This document shows, piece by piece, positions 43,829-56,379 of a stretch of 64,000 nt of DNA; within the stretch, counting starts at the first letter, position 1; the number at the start of each line of letters is the position of its first letter. The position numbers and the translations under genes were made by a program. Under the pieces are notes generated by a model. It saw only the letters and a list, made by a program, of their open reading frames with translations, made no database searches and was not told where the DNA came from. The stretch lies in the NCBI RefSeq assembly GCF_907164915.1, contig NC_061862.1:125807641-125871640 (forward strand), in the 5' to 3' direction. The stretch is from Impatiens glandulifera (taxonomy: Eukaryota; Streptophyta; Magnoliopsida; Ericales; Balsaminaceae).

Positions 43829-46455
43829 TCCTTCGCTCAAAACACAACGCATGTCGATTTTGCATCGGTGTACACTTTAGGGTTGTCGGAGATAGTGACA
43901 ATGTTCATATCTTTGGAGGCTTCCGGCCTTAGGAAGTTTCTAGGTGGCCCGTTCATTCTTCACGAAGTGGAGGTTCGTGAGTTCTTTGATTCAGCAAAGC
44001 TAGTCGGAGAATCGATCTTAGCAACAGTGAAGGGTGCTGAAATCTCTTTATCCGAAGATCTTTTTGCCCAGGTTCTCGGGCTTCCGACGGAAGGCCTCAC
44101 TTCATTCGACGAGATTCTAGCCATGGATATCTTAGAGATGCAAGCCTTATTTTCAGACATCGATGGTCCCTTCGCGATCAAAATAAAGAAGAAGTACCTC
44201 AAATTTGAGTACTATTTTCTTAACAATATTGTTGCCAAGTCTCTTTAAGGGAAGGTAGAGTCTTTCAATGCCTATACCGAGGAGAGATTCGAGATTATGG
44301 TGGCCATAACGAAGGGGATGGCTATAACTGGGTGTCCGTCCTATTTTCTACCTTATGTCTGATGATTTGTATGCCAAACAAGTAGAGTGTGAGCTTTTTA
44401 GTCCAACTCAATTAGGTTCTAGAGCATTTGCAGGTGCCTTTAGGAAAAAATGCTTTATTAACGTTAGCAGGGTAATGACAAGTTCCACTGTTGGGAACTA
44501 TATTATGCGAATGAAGGTTTTCAAGGAAACCAAGTCCACCTCATCCACCCAACAGACGAGTGGTCAGTTGACCACTCTATCCAAGCGTCCTACGACCTCC
44601 TGTCGTAAGATCCCTGCAAAGAAAAGAAAAATGTCGACGATGGAATTTGCCGCAAGTTCCACTAGCCGAAGCGGGCATCTACTAGAGAAACTACAGAGGT
44701 TGACTCCGTTGCGAATAAGGTCAGACTGGAAGAAATTCTTGCTGAAGAAGTTCCTTCTTTGGTAGCATATGTCCTGCCTCTAGACGTTGTGTCTATTAAG
44801 GCCTCTATCGAGCCTGCTGGCCAGACCGTTTTCAAGGTACCCTCCTTGCTTGTTTTGGTCGTAGATTGAATTGTGGTTCCCGTTGTGGAACAAGTTGATG
44901 AACCAACTACTGAGACAGTTGGATAATATGTTGAGAAAAGACATGGGGAAGACGATGTTGTCTCCCCTTCCGTACTAGTGGTTGTTAAAGTTGCTGGTCA
45001 AGATGGTATTTTTACAACTATTCAGATGGCTTCATCTCATGCCAAGGAGTTGTCTACTACTCCTGTAGCAGAGTAGGAGGCTATGTCTTCATTTGATGCT
45101 GCTGAAATTGAAGGAACTGCGGGGCAGACCAATGAAACAACACCTATTCAGACGGCTACTGGTTCTGCTACATCTATTCCAGTAGATGCTCTTCCTAAGG
45201 TAGCAACTCCCATAACTGGTGCCTCTCCATTCGCTATTCTAAGACATGTACGAGCTGTTTAGGGCATCTCCTTCAAGGAACCTATTCTAGCTGCCGCACC
45301 TGCCTAAGTTGCATGGAAAGGAAAAGGACAAGTTTGTTTACATTTCTGAATTTTTTTATGAAATAAATAAGACAATCGACCTCATTCTTGAAGAGGTGGA
45401 GCTTGCTACCTTAGAAAGAATCACACTATTCGATAAGTGGTGCAGTATAAGGTTCCACACACGGTTCGAAGTGGTCCTCAAAAGCTCAAACTTATCTAAG
45501 CATTGCAAGGAGTTGCTGAATATGGAGAAATCTGTCCTAGACTGGACCCGCACCAAGGAAGTCAAAGAAGCTCTTAAGAGAAGAGAGATCGCTGCATCAA
45601 TTGATAGAGGGCGCACTCTCCTACCCATCATCAGTCAAAGGGAAGAAAATTATAACCCTTTGGAAATAACAGTAAAAACAAATTGGAAATTTATCAAATA
45701 TCTGCAATTGATCATTGATTCCTACTGTTCCACGCCTCTATGTTTTGTTCATGGAACAGAGTCGTCCAAAATTGATGCACTTCGGAACAAGGCATCTCGA
45801 GTAGAGATGAACTGCTCAGACGATGATGAGAAGATGTCATTCATTGATGAGATGTCGTTTAATCACTATGATCCGCATTCTATATCTACTGTTGAGCAAC
45901 TGCTCTCGGTGATTGAAGAGTGGGTAGCTCTTCACATCATCGAGCAACAGTAGATGTCCGTTGAAGAAAGATAGTTCTTAGCTCTTCACTCTACGGAGAA
46001 GCTGCCTCAGTTTTTCTAGATGGAACCATCTGAAGTTGCTCCCCCAGCATCTGAGCAGAAGAATACCCCGTTTATTGAGGGGAACCCTCTAAAGCAGCTG
46101 AGAAGCTCTCAGCCCCTATTTCCAAGAAGGCATCTGAAGCAGATGTTGATCAACTGTCTTCTTCTTCATTCGAAGAGCAGGCGTCCAAGGTTGTTGTGAA
46201 GATCTCGTCAGACGAGGAGACATCTAAAGAGAAGTCATCATCCCACAAGTCCAAACATTCCTTTTCTTCATCATTCAAGAAGTCTCTTCCTGATAAAACC
46301 CTCAGCTCTAAAGATATATCTGAATTTATCAAGGATTTGCGAGACAAAATTGAAGGAACAGGCGGTGAATCTCGGGAAATGGTCAATGTCCCTCGAGTCT
46401 CATCTCCTAATAAAGAACTTGAGCGATCAAAATGGTCCCTAGAAATGTTGTAACG
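43829..46455 (+). pseudogene. Extra ORF region of the Sirevirus-like element, function unknown
   Basis: The best frames are 43838-44248, 44355-44765, 45309-45953 and 46151-46453, all plus strand and apparently one ancestral protein or two. The N-terminal part (THVDFASVYTLG, LEASGLRKFLGGPFILHE, LSEDLFAQVLGLPTEGL, then YFLNNIVAKSL and, past a stop, FEIMVAITKGMAI) is well-formed and looks globular. A Lys/Arg-rich and Pro/Val-rich linker follows. The third part is helical (ISEFFYEINKTIDLILEEVE, ERITLFDKWCSIRFHTRF, WTRTKEVKEALKRREIAA), and the end is Ser/Lys/Glu-rich (SSDEETSKEKSSSHKSKHS) with a final ISEFIKDLRDKIE. From memory, this layout matches uncharacterised proteins that are abundant in Gesneriaceae assemblies. 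I assign no function; it holds the place of the extra or env-like ORF of Sireviruses. Confidence 0.6.
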
Positions 46456-48189
46456 TCTAAAAATGGTCAACAACTTAAAGTGTAATTTTGACTCAATAGT
46501 TTTAGCCTCATAACTTACATTCTTATCGAATTTTGAATGGATGAGAAATCAAACTGATAGGATAAACTAGAGTCTAACTTAATGTCGATTTCATTAAATC
46601 TCGAGGATTACATTCCTCTCGATCCTAATAAAACGAAATGAGATTACGAATTCCTTAAAAGTCGTCTAGTATAAAATGAGGTGAGGAATCAAAATATGAT
46701 TTAATGATATCAATTAGACTAGATTTAACTTTTTAGAGTCGTCACATAATTTTCTCTTTAAGAAATTGGTAAAAGAAAATATTTGTGCATTCTCGAACAC
46801 GAATAACAGAGATTTTTATCAAGGTTTGGGCTTGGCTACACATGAGAAAGTACAACAACTTTGTGTCTCTTATGCCCATCAAATGATGGTTTCTATTATA
46901 AACTCTTGGCCACTTTATAAAAAATATTTCTTTTACACTTCGTTTATTTAATTCAATCTAGTACATACTTTTAATGATGAATCCAAACATAATCATGCAA
47001 CTAAAGGTTTGTATCAATCTGTTCTTAGGACATGCATCTAGGTTAGTGATAAAATAAAATATAATTCAAACAAAACTTAGGGAAATTATTTTTTTTATTT
47101 TTGTTGGAAGATATTTAATTAAATATTTATTATTATTTTTTTTAATTTTTAAAAAAATGTATTCATGGCCTTAAAACAGTTAAAAAGAAGGAATTTACTA
47201 AACCGTTTAAAAACAAACGGGTTCTAACCTCATGGGCCAGGTTCAAACCATGGGTCAGATTAATGATGTAAACAATTTTTATTGGAGCAATAAAGCAATT
47301 CGAGGATGGAGTTGGACTTCTGATCTGACACATAAGAATTGTCCATCAAAGGGATGGTCCATAGATGGGCAACATCACCACTTATACAAGGATGAGGTCT
47401 CAATTACAATGTCCGAAGATTGGCTGCTTGTATTTTTTTTACTCAACTTATTTAAATAATAGAATAATATAACTTGCAACATCAAACCTTATTATTTTTT
47501 ATAACAAACTCAATAACTAAACCACCTAGATTTCAAATGGCTGAACCAAGCTCTATAAACTTTTGATCAACGGCTCTACACACTTATGGATCACATACAA
47601 ATCAACTACATATTCTTAATAGTTATGTAGGTGACAACAAACAAGATTTTCTCTTTTTTGCTGCCGAATAAAACCTCAAAAAAACGTTTTTACCGAAACC
47701 TTAGCATGTTTTTAGAAATCACACAAGTATCATTGTACTTCATCACAAATCATTCTAACACATTCTAGACATCACAATGAACAATTATATATCAACATCT
47801 TCAAATATAAGCATGGAACTCTCGATTTCAAATTTTGAATGTTTCAACCCAAATAGGTTTTTTTTTTATTCGTGGTGAAATAATTAGATTTGTTTCAACT
47901 AAAAGCTCCACAAACGCAGATAAAAAAATTTCTCAATCCAAATATCAACACATTACATAAAAATTAAAGTCACATTTTCTCAATATCATAAAATAAAATT
48001 TTCATTCATAAATGAAGTTATGCAAAGAATGACAACATACCAATCATTAACTCACACTCTTATGATCCTTTGGAGCTAATGGAAGCAACCATACCTTTTA
48101 AAACAACTCTACCCAATTCTCCTAAATTTTTTGAGAGCTTTCAAAAGCTTAAATGACAAAATCTCATCTTCAGCCTACTCCAATCATTG
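46456..48189. other. Intergenic DNA, LTR-like fragments, no gene seen
   Basis: TGTTGTAACGTCTAAAAATG at 46446 resembles a gypsy LTR start, and TTTAGAGTCGTCACATAATT (46731-46750) with TCTCGAACACGAATAACAGA is typical of plant LTR leader sequence. Nothing was delimited. Confidence 0.4.
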
Positions 48190-48937
48190 GGGGCAAATTG
48201 GGCATCAACCCACCTCCTAAAGTAAACTTTGCAAAAATAATTTTTTTCAAATAATTCTGACCATTTCACCCTTACTTTTTTTCCGTTTCTTTCTCTTTAC
48301 CCCTCATTTTCTCATTTCTTCTTTCTCTCTTCTCCTCCGGACGAACGTTGCTCTCCATTTCCCGCTTCCCTCCCCTCACTTCCCTGATTTCCTCCCTGAA
48401 TCCCCTACTCCCGACGATCGCCAAACAACGTCGGAGGACGCTTTTCCGCGAGCCCTGACTCTAGAAGCTTACCGGACCACGAGATCACGCATGCAACTAT
48501 AGCAAGGCGACTGTAGTAAGGCGACTGTAGTAGCTGATACAAAAGATGTGTTACATAAGCTGTGTGGAGGACCATGGTGTCAAACATGTCACTTCACTGG
48601 ACTTCTTCTCATACTACAAGGTAATGCAGCAGTTGAGGTAATTTCAACTAAAGTGATCGGATTAACATCAGGAAATGGGACAGAATCCCTGCTATAAAAG
48701 TCAGTTTGTGTCAGTGTAAGATGCGGTTTGCGTCGGCGGTTTGCGTTCGGCGCAACATTCCTTACATTAACAAGAAAACGTTAGTTGTTTGCTTAGCTTA
48801 TTATCATTCTATTGTATAATGTTGTCGTGGATCATAATAAAGATGAAATTGTGGCTCGATGGTTGAGTTTATTCAAATCACGTGTTCAATTCATGGTATT
48901 ATTCAATTTGAGCAAGTTTATTATTCGATTTGCATAG

Positions 48938-49242
48938 GTACTTGGTTCCTACAGATCTTAATGTTGATCAATTTGTGTATGTGGTGAGGAAGAGAATCAA
49001 ATTGAGCCCTGAAAAGGCTATCTTCATTTTTGTCAAGAATATTCTGTCACCCACAGGTTAGTTACAAACTTGCGATTGATAACTACTATAATGAGTTCTA
49101 TTGAATCTCTAAATAGGTTATTGTTGAATTATTGTAGTGTGGTGCAGCTGTTATGATGTTTGCGATTTATGAGGAAAATAGTGACGAAGATGGCTTTCTT
49201 TACATGACTTACAGTGGCGAGAACACCTTTGGGTTGTTTTAG
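48938..49242 (+). pseudogene. ATG8: ATG8 gene fragment (last two exons with intron)
   Basis: Exon 48938-49056 encodes [19 protein letters not shown] and [19 protein letters not shown], after a TTTGCATAG acceptor and before a G|GTTAGTT donor. Exon 49148-49242 follows a GGTGCAG acceptor and encodes [20 protein letters not shown] and [10 protein letters not shown], then TAG. The split Ala codon (G|CT) restores the frame across the intron. ATG8 is the ubiquitin-like autophagy protein that is joined to phosphatidylethanolamine through the Gly of the ENTFG motif; that Gly is present. Most plant ATG8 proteins are about 120 residues; the N-terminal helices and first ubiquitin-fold strands (roughly 48 residues) are not visible upstream. 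Retained introns show DNA-level capture. Its position inside long inverted repeats argues for a transposon passenger and not a host gene; transcription is unknown. Confidence 0.85.
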
Positions 49243-51249
49243 AACTAAAAGGAAGAAGAGATGAATTGTGAATATATCATTACTCATTTGAAATGTTTTG
49301 TTTTCAGTCTATTTTAATTTGCTTCCTTTGAAGATGAGATTTGTTGATATGATATAGAGGAGAGTATTTATGAAACTTTTTTCAATCTTGTTTTCTGACC
49401 AGTTAGTGATGTGATTAAAGTAAATTTAGCAATGATATTCTTGATTAATGATTCTTTTACTTTCCTCTTTCATATCAATTACAAATTAAGGGTTTGTTTG
49501 ATGTTGGTTAATTAGATTAAATCTAAATAAAAAAAATTCCAAATAACTTGAATATAATAGGAAAAATGAATTTGGACATAAACTTTGTATTCATTGAATA
49601 AAATGCAAAAAATGGAAATTATATTGAATTCCAGTATCAATCAATATAAGGCTCAGTCAGTCTCACCAAACCAATTGATTCTCTTTTTATGGTCCTCTTT
49701 TATATGCACTTAGTTTAGCCAGTCACCCAACCAACTCTTCCATGTTCACTGAGAATTCTCGATAAAATGTCTCCAGTCAAATAGATCTTTAAATCCGATG
49801 CAAGTAAAAAAGGAATGTGTTATTAAGAAACTAAAAATCATGAAAAGATTACACCAACCATATCACATATCTACATTCTAAATTGTTTGGTTATCATCTT
49901 TGGAGTAGACATTATCAAAGAAAACGAATATATTATCAAAGAATAATACATCTAGAGGGGAACATCCAATGTGGTTTGGCATTAGATTAAGAACCTTTTA
50001 TAACCATATTCACTTTATAATCCCACAACAAAAGTGAAAACAAAGGAGAAACAAGCCTCTAAACTTACAACTTCCTGATGAGTTGCCAAATTAAATATAT
50101 TCCAGTTATTCTCCCATCTCAAGAAATAATTAAATTGCCATGTTACTTTTCTTCATGATGAAAGTCATCCTTACTAAAACATAATTGATAAGTTCAATTT
50201 TGATTTTATCTTGGAACAAGATAATAGTTACATAATAAAGGCCTAATACTTATATAAGGAATAAATCAAACCAAATTTCAGCAGATCAATTCTGGATAAA
50301 CTGCACGAAAATAAAAGAGAAACAGACATCCGTTTTAAATCCTTAGTTAACAAACAGGCAAATCGACATGGAAAAAGATATAAAAAATATACTAATCGCA
50401 TTCACAACTTAAGAGTAAACTATCTCATATATGGACACAAACAATGAAAACTGAACAATAAATGTCATATTCATGCGAATAACAAGTTTTTTAGATGAAA
50501 TAAACTATCAAAGACCTCAAAATCAAGAAGACTAATCATAGTTCTACCAAATATAGCTATAGAATGTCAAAAATCGTCGAGATCAAGACAGAATATGAAG
50601 CGTTGGCCAAAGAATAAGAAAGCATGACATGTATTTGTAACCCTAAAACCTTACTTTTACTATGTAGTACTTTTACTATACACTTTGCGTAGGTGCAAAC
50701 AATCTTTTCATTTCTCCTGATCCCAAAAGGCCAATCATACAAAAATTTAACATCTACAACATTCATTAAGAATCAATTTTGTTCCTATACAAAACAAAAT
50801 TCGAAAAATTACCTTTGGAGAGAATAAATGTTTGGCCACTCAGTTGCTCCAACACCTATAGAGAGTAAAAATGGAATCAAATATGAAATCGACCGACGAA
50901 AAAAGAGAAAAAGAAGTTGAATGGAGAATTAACATTTTGCGTCGGCACAAACAACACTTATGTCAACTGTGCACTTTGCGTCGATGCAAAGTACAGTTTG
51001 CGAATGTAATATACATATTCAGTCACATTTAGAATGGACGCAATTAATTTTCGTCCCACGAAGAATGCAATTTGCGTGGGTTGTAATATATATAAAGATT
51101 CTCACACATTCAGTCAGAATAATAACCTTTCATACTCATTCAAACCACATTCAAACCATTCAGAAAAATATTCACCTAAAACCCTAAAAACCTAAAACCT
51201 ATCATACTCAAAATACAAGAGGGGGAAAATAAAAACTCACCTAAATATG
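49243..51249. other. Remaining cargo of the ATG8-bearing element
   Basis: The first 200 bp look like the ATG8 3' untranslated region. The rest has AT-rich UTR- or intron-like sequence without a recognised protein. Small frames such as 50557-50766 (minus) have no recognisable domain. Confidence 0.4.
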
Positions 51250-51551
51250 CAAGCGGTGAATGGTGAATGCTGATGCAGGGAAGCGTCTGGAGTTGCTTGG
51301 CGATCGTCGGGGAATGATGGACGTTAGTAGCGGGGGAGAGAAGCAGGAGCGCAACGGTCGCCCAGGGGAGAAGAGGGAAAGAATAGAAGAGAAAATGAGG
51401 GGGGAAAAGAAAAAGAAACGGAAATAAAGAATATATATTAAGGGTAAAATAGTCAATTTTTTTGAAAAAATATTAGTTTTGCAAATTGTTTTGGAGCTAG
51501 GTTATTTTTTAAATAAGACCCCTTTTCAGGATCATTTGATCAAATTTCCCC

Positions 51552-53607
51552 GTATAAGAATATTTTAGAATTAATTTTGTTAGTTCGTGATTATGTAAAA
51601 TTGTAAATTGGGAGGTTAAAATGAGTGTCTACACGTATATCCATTTTACTATGTACTATACTATTGCATTTATTTCTTGGATTGGAGGCCTTTTTGTGGA
51701 GATCTATTGGCTTTAAATGGGTCACCTGACCATAAAACCAATGTGTTAATTAGATTAAACAAAGAAGAAGAATGTTTAATTCCTTTAATTTTATGCTTAA
51801 AATAAACATACACTGAGATTTAAGAGGTCCTCTATTAAGTGCCCCAAAAAAAGAAAAAGAAAATTAAAATTAAAGAATTGCAACTTATTTTTTCAATGAA
51901 AACAAAATAATACAAAAGTATTGGTTTACAACTTAATGAGCTAATTAAAACAAAACATTTGACCTTCTGTAACAAATTTATCAACAAAATTTATGTCGTT
52001 CGAAAAATTAATAAATTTTAATCTTGCTAATAAGGTTACTAAAATTTGGAAATTAATTTATGTAAAACTTTGAAAAACTATCATATTTTTTTCCATTTTA
52101 CTAACTTTGAAACTCATTGATGTTTTTTTTGGTGTGTTTTTTATATGGTTGTGTTCAAAAGATCATTTATCACATTTTTTATGTAATAAATATAAGTGTG
52201 TATGATAATCGGGCTACACTTAAAAATATTTGTTTTTTTGGAAAACTATATTTAAAAATAACTTTTAAAAATAGATTAAATTAAATTATTCAAATTTCAT
52301 GTTATACACCCCTCTCAAATCTCGAGTGAGATAAGAAATCAAAACAAATAAATTAAATTTTATTTTTTAAAATTTATCAATTTAAAATAAGTTTAACTAT
52401 AGAGTTTAAAATTAGTTTTTCTCACAAAACTAGGAAAATAAAATTTAGTGTGAAAACAATATTTTGAGATTTATTCGGTTCATTATTTGGTTACATATGA
52501 GAAATAACATTGTATGTCCCACACATCCATCAAAATAGTCGGTATCTACTAATTAATTTTGACCAATTTTTAGAACATTTCACACCCTAATTTTTTAGAT
52601 AATTTTAATCTTGCCCTACCGTGCTAATCTTAATACAAAAAGTAAATTTTATATAGACAATTGATCGTATATTATGGACACAGACTAGTTTCGTAGTACA
52701 TAGATACAAATATTCCGTTCATATAAGAGTAATGAACACTGACCAATATATGAATAAAAACACTTAATACATGAATAAACAATGATAGTCAAACAAGGTA
52801 TAAAAATCGTGTAAGAGTATATGAGTAATAAATTTAATGGTGAAATAGTGTCATACAAATCAAAAAAAATTATACAAGGATATGGATTACCATGATTGTG
52901 TGAGCATTAATTAAAAATAAATAGTTTATGTATAATCATGTAAAACATGGATGTAAAAAATATGTAAAGTGGATGACATGGTGAATGCTAAAATATATAT
53001 AAATTATGAGTCAACGTTCTAGCAACAAGTCTAATAACTCAAGTGAGCATACTTTCCAATCATACTAAGTATATCTAAAATGTGAAATCATACCAGGCAT
53101 GGCTCAAAGCATTATGCGTGATTTAAAACATTAACATAGTTAAATAAATATAGAAAAATCAATACATAATAAAAAAAAAAGTTTTAGAATTTTTAGAACC
53201 ATAAAATACAAAAATACAAAAAAACAAATTAAAAAAAAATGTGACCAAACAAACCCTTATCAGAAAAAAAAACAAATCTTTGTTTCATAAAAAAAAAAAA
53301 AAAATCATTTTCTTAGTAGTTTCATTTTTAAGACATTTTAATTATTATTTAATCAGCAAAAAAAATAAAAAATGAAATAGAGAAAGATTCAAAAGAAGAC
53401 AAACATACAAGATCTTAGCCCTTTGGGCTAGGAATAGAGCTGGGGTGGTTTGAGCCCGCTTAGGACCTGGGCCTGTAGACAAAAAAATGGGCTGCAGATG
53501 AACATGTCGGTCTGGGCTTAAATGTACGGGTCGTAGGCATTATCCGTAGGCGAGTGGGTGCGGGTTGTAGGATCCTTCAAGTGAATAAATGGAAAGAATC
53601 CCTGGGT
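51552..53607. other. AT-rich intergenic DNA, no gene seen
   Basis: A-runs and T-runs (for example 53288-53304) and the dispersed word TGTGTTCAAAAGATCATTTA (52149). A GGGTGCGGGTTGTAGG-type stretch at 53400-53590 borders the next repeat. Confidence 0.45.
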
Positions 53608-54361
53608 GTTCAATATTTGGTCTAAACCGAATATCCGACCGAATTCGAATAATCCGAATTTTATTTTATTTTTTTGGTTTTTAAATCGAATTCTAAACCC
53701 AATCGAATTCAAATATGTTTTTTAATTTAGTTTTCGAGTTTGAGTTTTAACTCAAAACTAAACCGAAAACCGAATTCATTTTATATTATTTATTTAATTA
53801 TATCATTTATAATTATATAGTTATATATTAAATTAACATGGGCTCTTAATATATCCATAATATTCTTATCTAACCCAACTCTAATCCCTCCTTCCTTTCC
53901 CCTCCCTCTAACCATCCACATTCTTGTCTTCCTAATTTTTACAGTTGTACCTCTTCTCTGACTCTAAGATTCGGTAAAACTCTTCACCTATCTTACCAGT
54001 AATATATATTAATAGTCGTCGACAATTTTTTACTTTCATCGTTCAACTGTCAAACATTGATGATCGGTAAGTCGGTAAAAATAGTTTGAGTAATTTTATT
54101 TTTTTTATATAGTCGTAGACTTTTAGTAGATAAAATCTCTCTAATTCAATTTTGAATTTGATTTGAATTCGAATAATTCAAATTCAAATTTGATTTGGTA
54201 ATATAATTTCTTAAAAAAAAAGATGATTTCTGTTCAAATTAATCGATTTATTCGAATTCAAATTTGGTTCAGTTTTCGAATTAGATTAAGAATTAAAAAA
54301 AATACGTATAACCCGAATCGGGAAACTCAAACAACCCGAAAACTGAATCGATAAACACCTC
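53608..54361. repeat. CGAATTCGAAT-rich repeat (hAT-like)
   Basis: Ends GGGTGTTCAATATTTGG and GAATCGATAAACACCTC are roughly inverted. The interior has ACCGAATATCCGACC, TTCGAATTCAAAT and CCGAATCGGG words like those at 1-447. No target duplication was established. Confidence 0.45.
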
Positions 54362-55602
54362 TACCTCAACGTGAGAATAATTTCTGAAACTGTTAAAAGC
54401 CGTGAAATATAAAAAAAAATATTTGAACAAAAAAGTTAATTATTTTGATTAATTTTATTAAAAAACATAAAGTATAATTAATTTGTTAGTTTGATTCATC
54501 ATTTGAAAGTTCTAAGTTGATTGTTTCTCCAAATTACTTAAATTCAGTAGATTTATTTTGTTTAATAAAATTTAAACAGTTCAAATTATTTTTGGTTGCC
54601 ATTTTTTTTTTACTAATTCTATTATTATTGCAATGATAGGCATTTAAAAATATTTTTTAGCCAAGAAAGAAGATTAATATATATAATATATGTTTAGTTA
54701 TTATTTTAGAATGTTTAACTTATAAATCATTATTAATGTATAATTCATATAATAATACATTTTGAGGCATGAATTGGGTCAGGTGGTATCAATGGAGATA
54801 AGCCCTAAGTGTTGCTCCTCTAGTTAGTCCACACTCTACACACGAACCCAATTAGAACATATTGTCTTCAAATGTTAGGATGAATGGACAACGGAGAAAC
54901 AATCAAATTGCTTGATTGAAAAGATGAATGGTCATCCCGTACTCTATTTCATAATCTTTTTAAGTATTGTGTTCACTCTCTGAATAACTTTCAAGAGAGT
55001 TTTTTTTTTTTTTTTTTTTATGTATTCTCTATATTCTGTCTATATTTATGTTCCGTTAACCGTCCTACAAAAGATTTTGATACATCTATCATATAAATAG
55101 GTAGTAGAATATTTAAGTATATATGATCCAAAAATCCTAAATTTTTTCTTAATAAATCTTTTAATTATATATTATTTTATTTCATAAATAAATAATATAT
55201 TCTCTAAAATCTTAACTCCATAATTAACAAATTTAATTTATATTATTTATTCCATATATAGATAATATTATATAAAATTTCAATTATATAATTAAATCCC
55301 TTTAATTATATATTATTTTATATTATAAACATATAATATTATTTTTTTATTAATAATAAAATTTAATATATATTAATAATCAATCATATTTTCTTTTGAA
55401 CTAATCATCATCAACTTTTATGGTGTGACTTTGTATGACCCAATTATAACATTTATATATTTTACTTTATTTGACAAACACTACAACTCTTAAAATAAGG
55501 ATTAAATTATCTCTATTAATTGTCTTATTCAAATTAAGTCTTTGCAAATTAATTATTTTGTTTATAAAGAATAAATTCATATTAAATTCAAATATGAGTT
55601 AT
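54362..55602. other. AT-rich DNA with a poly-T run
   Basis: A T-run of about 22 bases at 54999-55019 and a TCAGGTGGTATCAATGGAGATAAG stretch at 54778 look like debris of an inserted element. 55498-55602 is repeated at about 60190-60290, on the far side of the next element. Confidence 0.45.
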
Positions 55603-56379
55603 TGTAACCTCGAAAAATCCATTTGATTCCGTGGAAGCTCAATGTTCGAGAATTTAAACATCGATTTGCATGTCAGTAATCTTTTTAAAAAAAATTATTT
55701 TAAATAATTTCATACAACTTTTGAAATTAATTATGAAAATAATTAATTTGGGTTTAAATTAATAATATTTGGATTTGCGGTAATCAAATTATAATTGGAT
55801 TTTTTAGAAATTTTTTGTTTAAATTAATTTAAAAGAATTAATTTAAAAGAATATTTGTTTCAAATAGAGTCGGCAATTAATTTTCAAAAATAATTAAAAA
55901 GGCTTACGTACAAACGTATTTTTAGCTAGAGTTCCGTTTTAGTTCAAGTTTGGTGATATTCGGGAAAATGATTTCGCGCTTCATCCTCCGATCTCGTTTA
56001 AAACGGTCTCTCGTTATAAATTTGGATTTTAAAAATCGGTTGTACAATGGTTTATTATAACTCATTATTCTTCTGGTCCTAGACATGTCTAGGTTTCTAC
56101 GTATTTAAATAATTATAAAAATAATTATTTAAATGCTGGCACCTGTTGATGATGATGACTAAGGAGAAAAATACATGAAGAACATTAGTTTAAAAGACAT
56201 TAGGGTTTAAAAATAAATCATAAACAAGCCTTTGTTAAAATATTTTTTAGAAATATCCCAAAAATATTTTGAAATAATTTTCTAATTTTTCGGTATTTTT
56301 AGATAATGGTTTGATGTTCCTAAATTACGAAAATAATTTTGGAATTTAGAAAGAGGATCCAAATAGGCCTTAGGACCGG

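Larger units (their letters stand above)
36279..46445 (+). mobile_element. Sirevirus-like Ty1/copia element, 3' end missing
   Basis: Order on the plus strand: 1.68-kb 5' LTR, tRNA-iMet-like primer site, gag, protease, integrase, reverse transcriptase, RNase H, purine tract, then about 3.4 kb with a further coding-like region. No matching 3' LTR was found, so the right limit (where coding resemblance stops) is approximate. Large size, gag wording (KEDYDDWKI-like start, UBN2-type) and protease DSGCSRHMTG are typical of the SIRE/Maximus lineage. All frames except gag are heavily interrupted. Confidence 0.75.
48190..51551. mobile_element. Pack-MULE-like element with long inverted ends carrying ATG8 exons
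   Basis: The two ends are inverted copies over about 250-300 bp. 48190-48440 and the complement of 51250-51551 share GGGGCAAATT / GGGGAAATTT at the tips, TTTTTTCAAA, ATTTTACCCTTA-like, TTTCCGTTTCTTT, CCCCTCATTTTCTC, CTCTTCTCC and CGACGATCGCCAA. A TTTGCGTCGGCGCAAA-type motif recurs inside each end (48724, 48741, 50936, 50977). The 2.8-kb interior contains ATG8 exons and other unrecognised sequence, with no transposase. No clear 9-bp target duplication was seen, so the Mutator assignment is an inference from end length and cargo. Confidence 0.68.

Noticed and set aside
46446..46475. TGTTGTAACGTC as the 3' LTR start of the Sirevirus-like element
   Set aside because: It does not resemble the 5' LTR start and lacks a purine tract before it.
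47232..47459. 75-codon plus frame
   Set aside because: No recognised domain, no supporting context, and it lies in LTR-like debris.
48405..48587. Possible upstream ATG8 exon in the element's left part
   Set aside because: Neither strand shows the ATG8 N-terminal sequence (such as an FKxxxxxExR helix), so no earlier exon is called.
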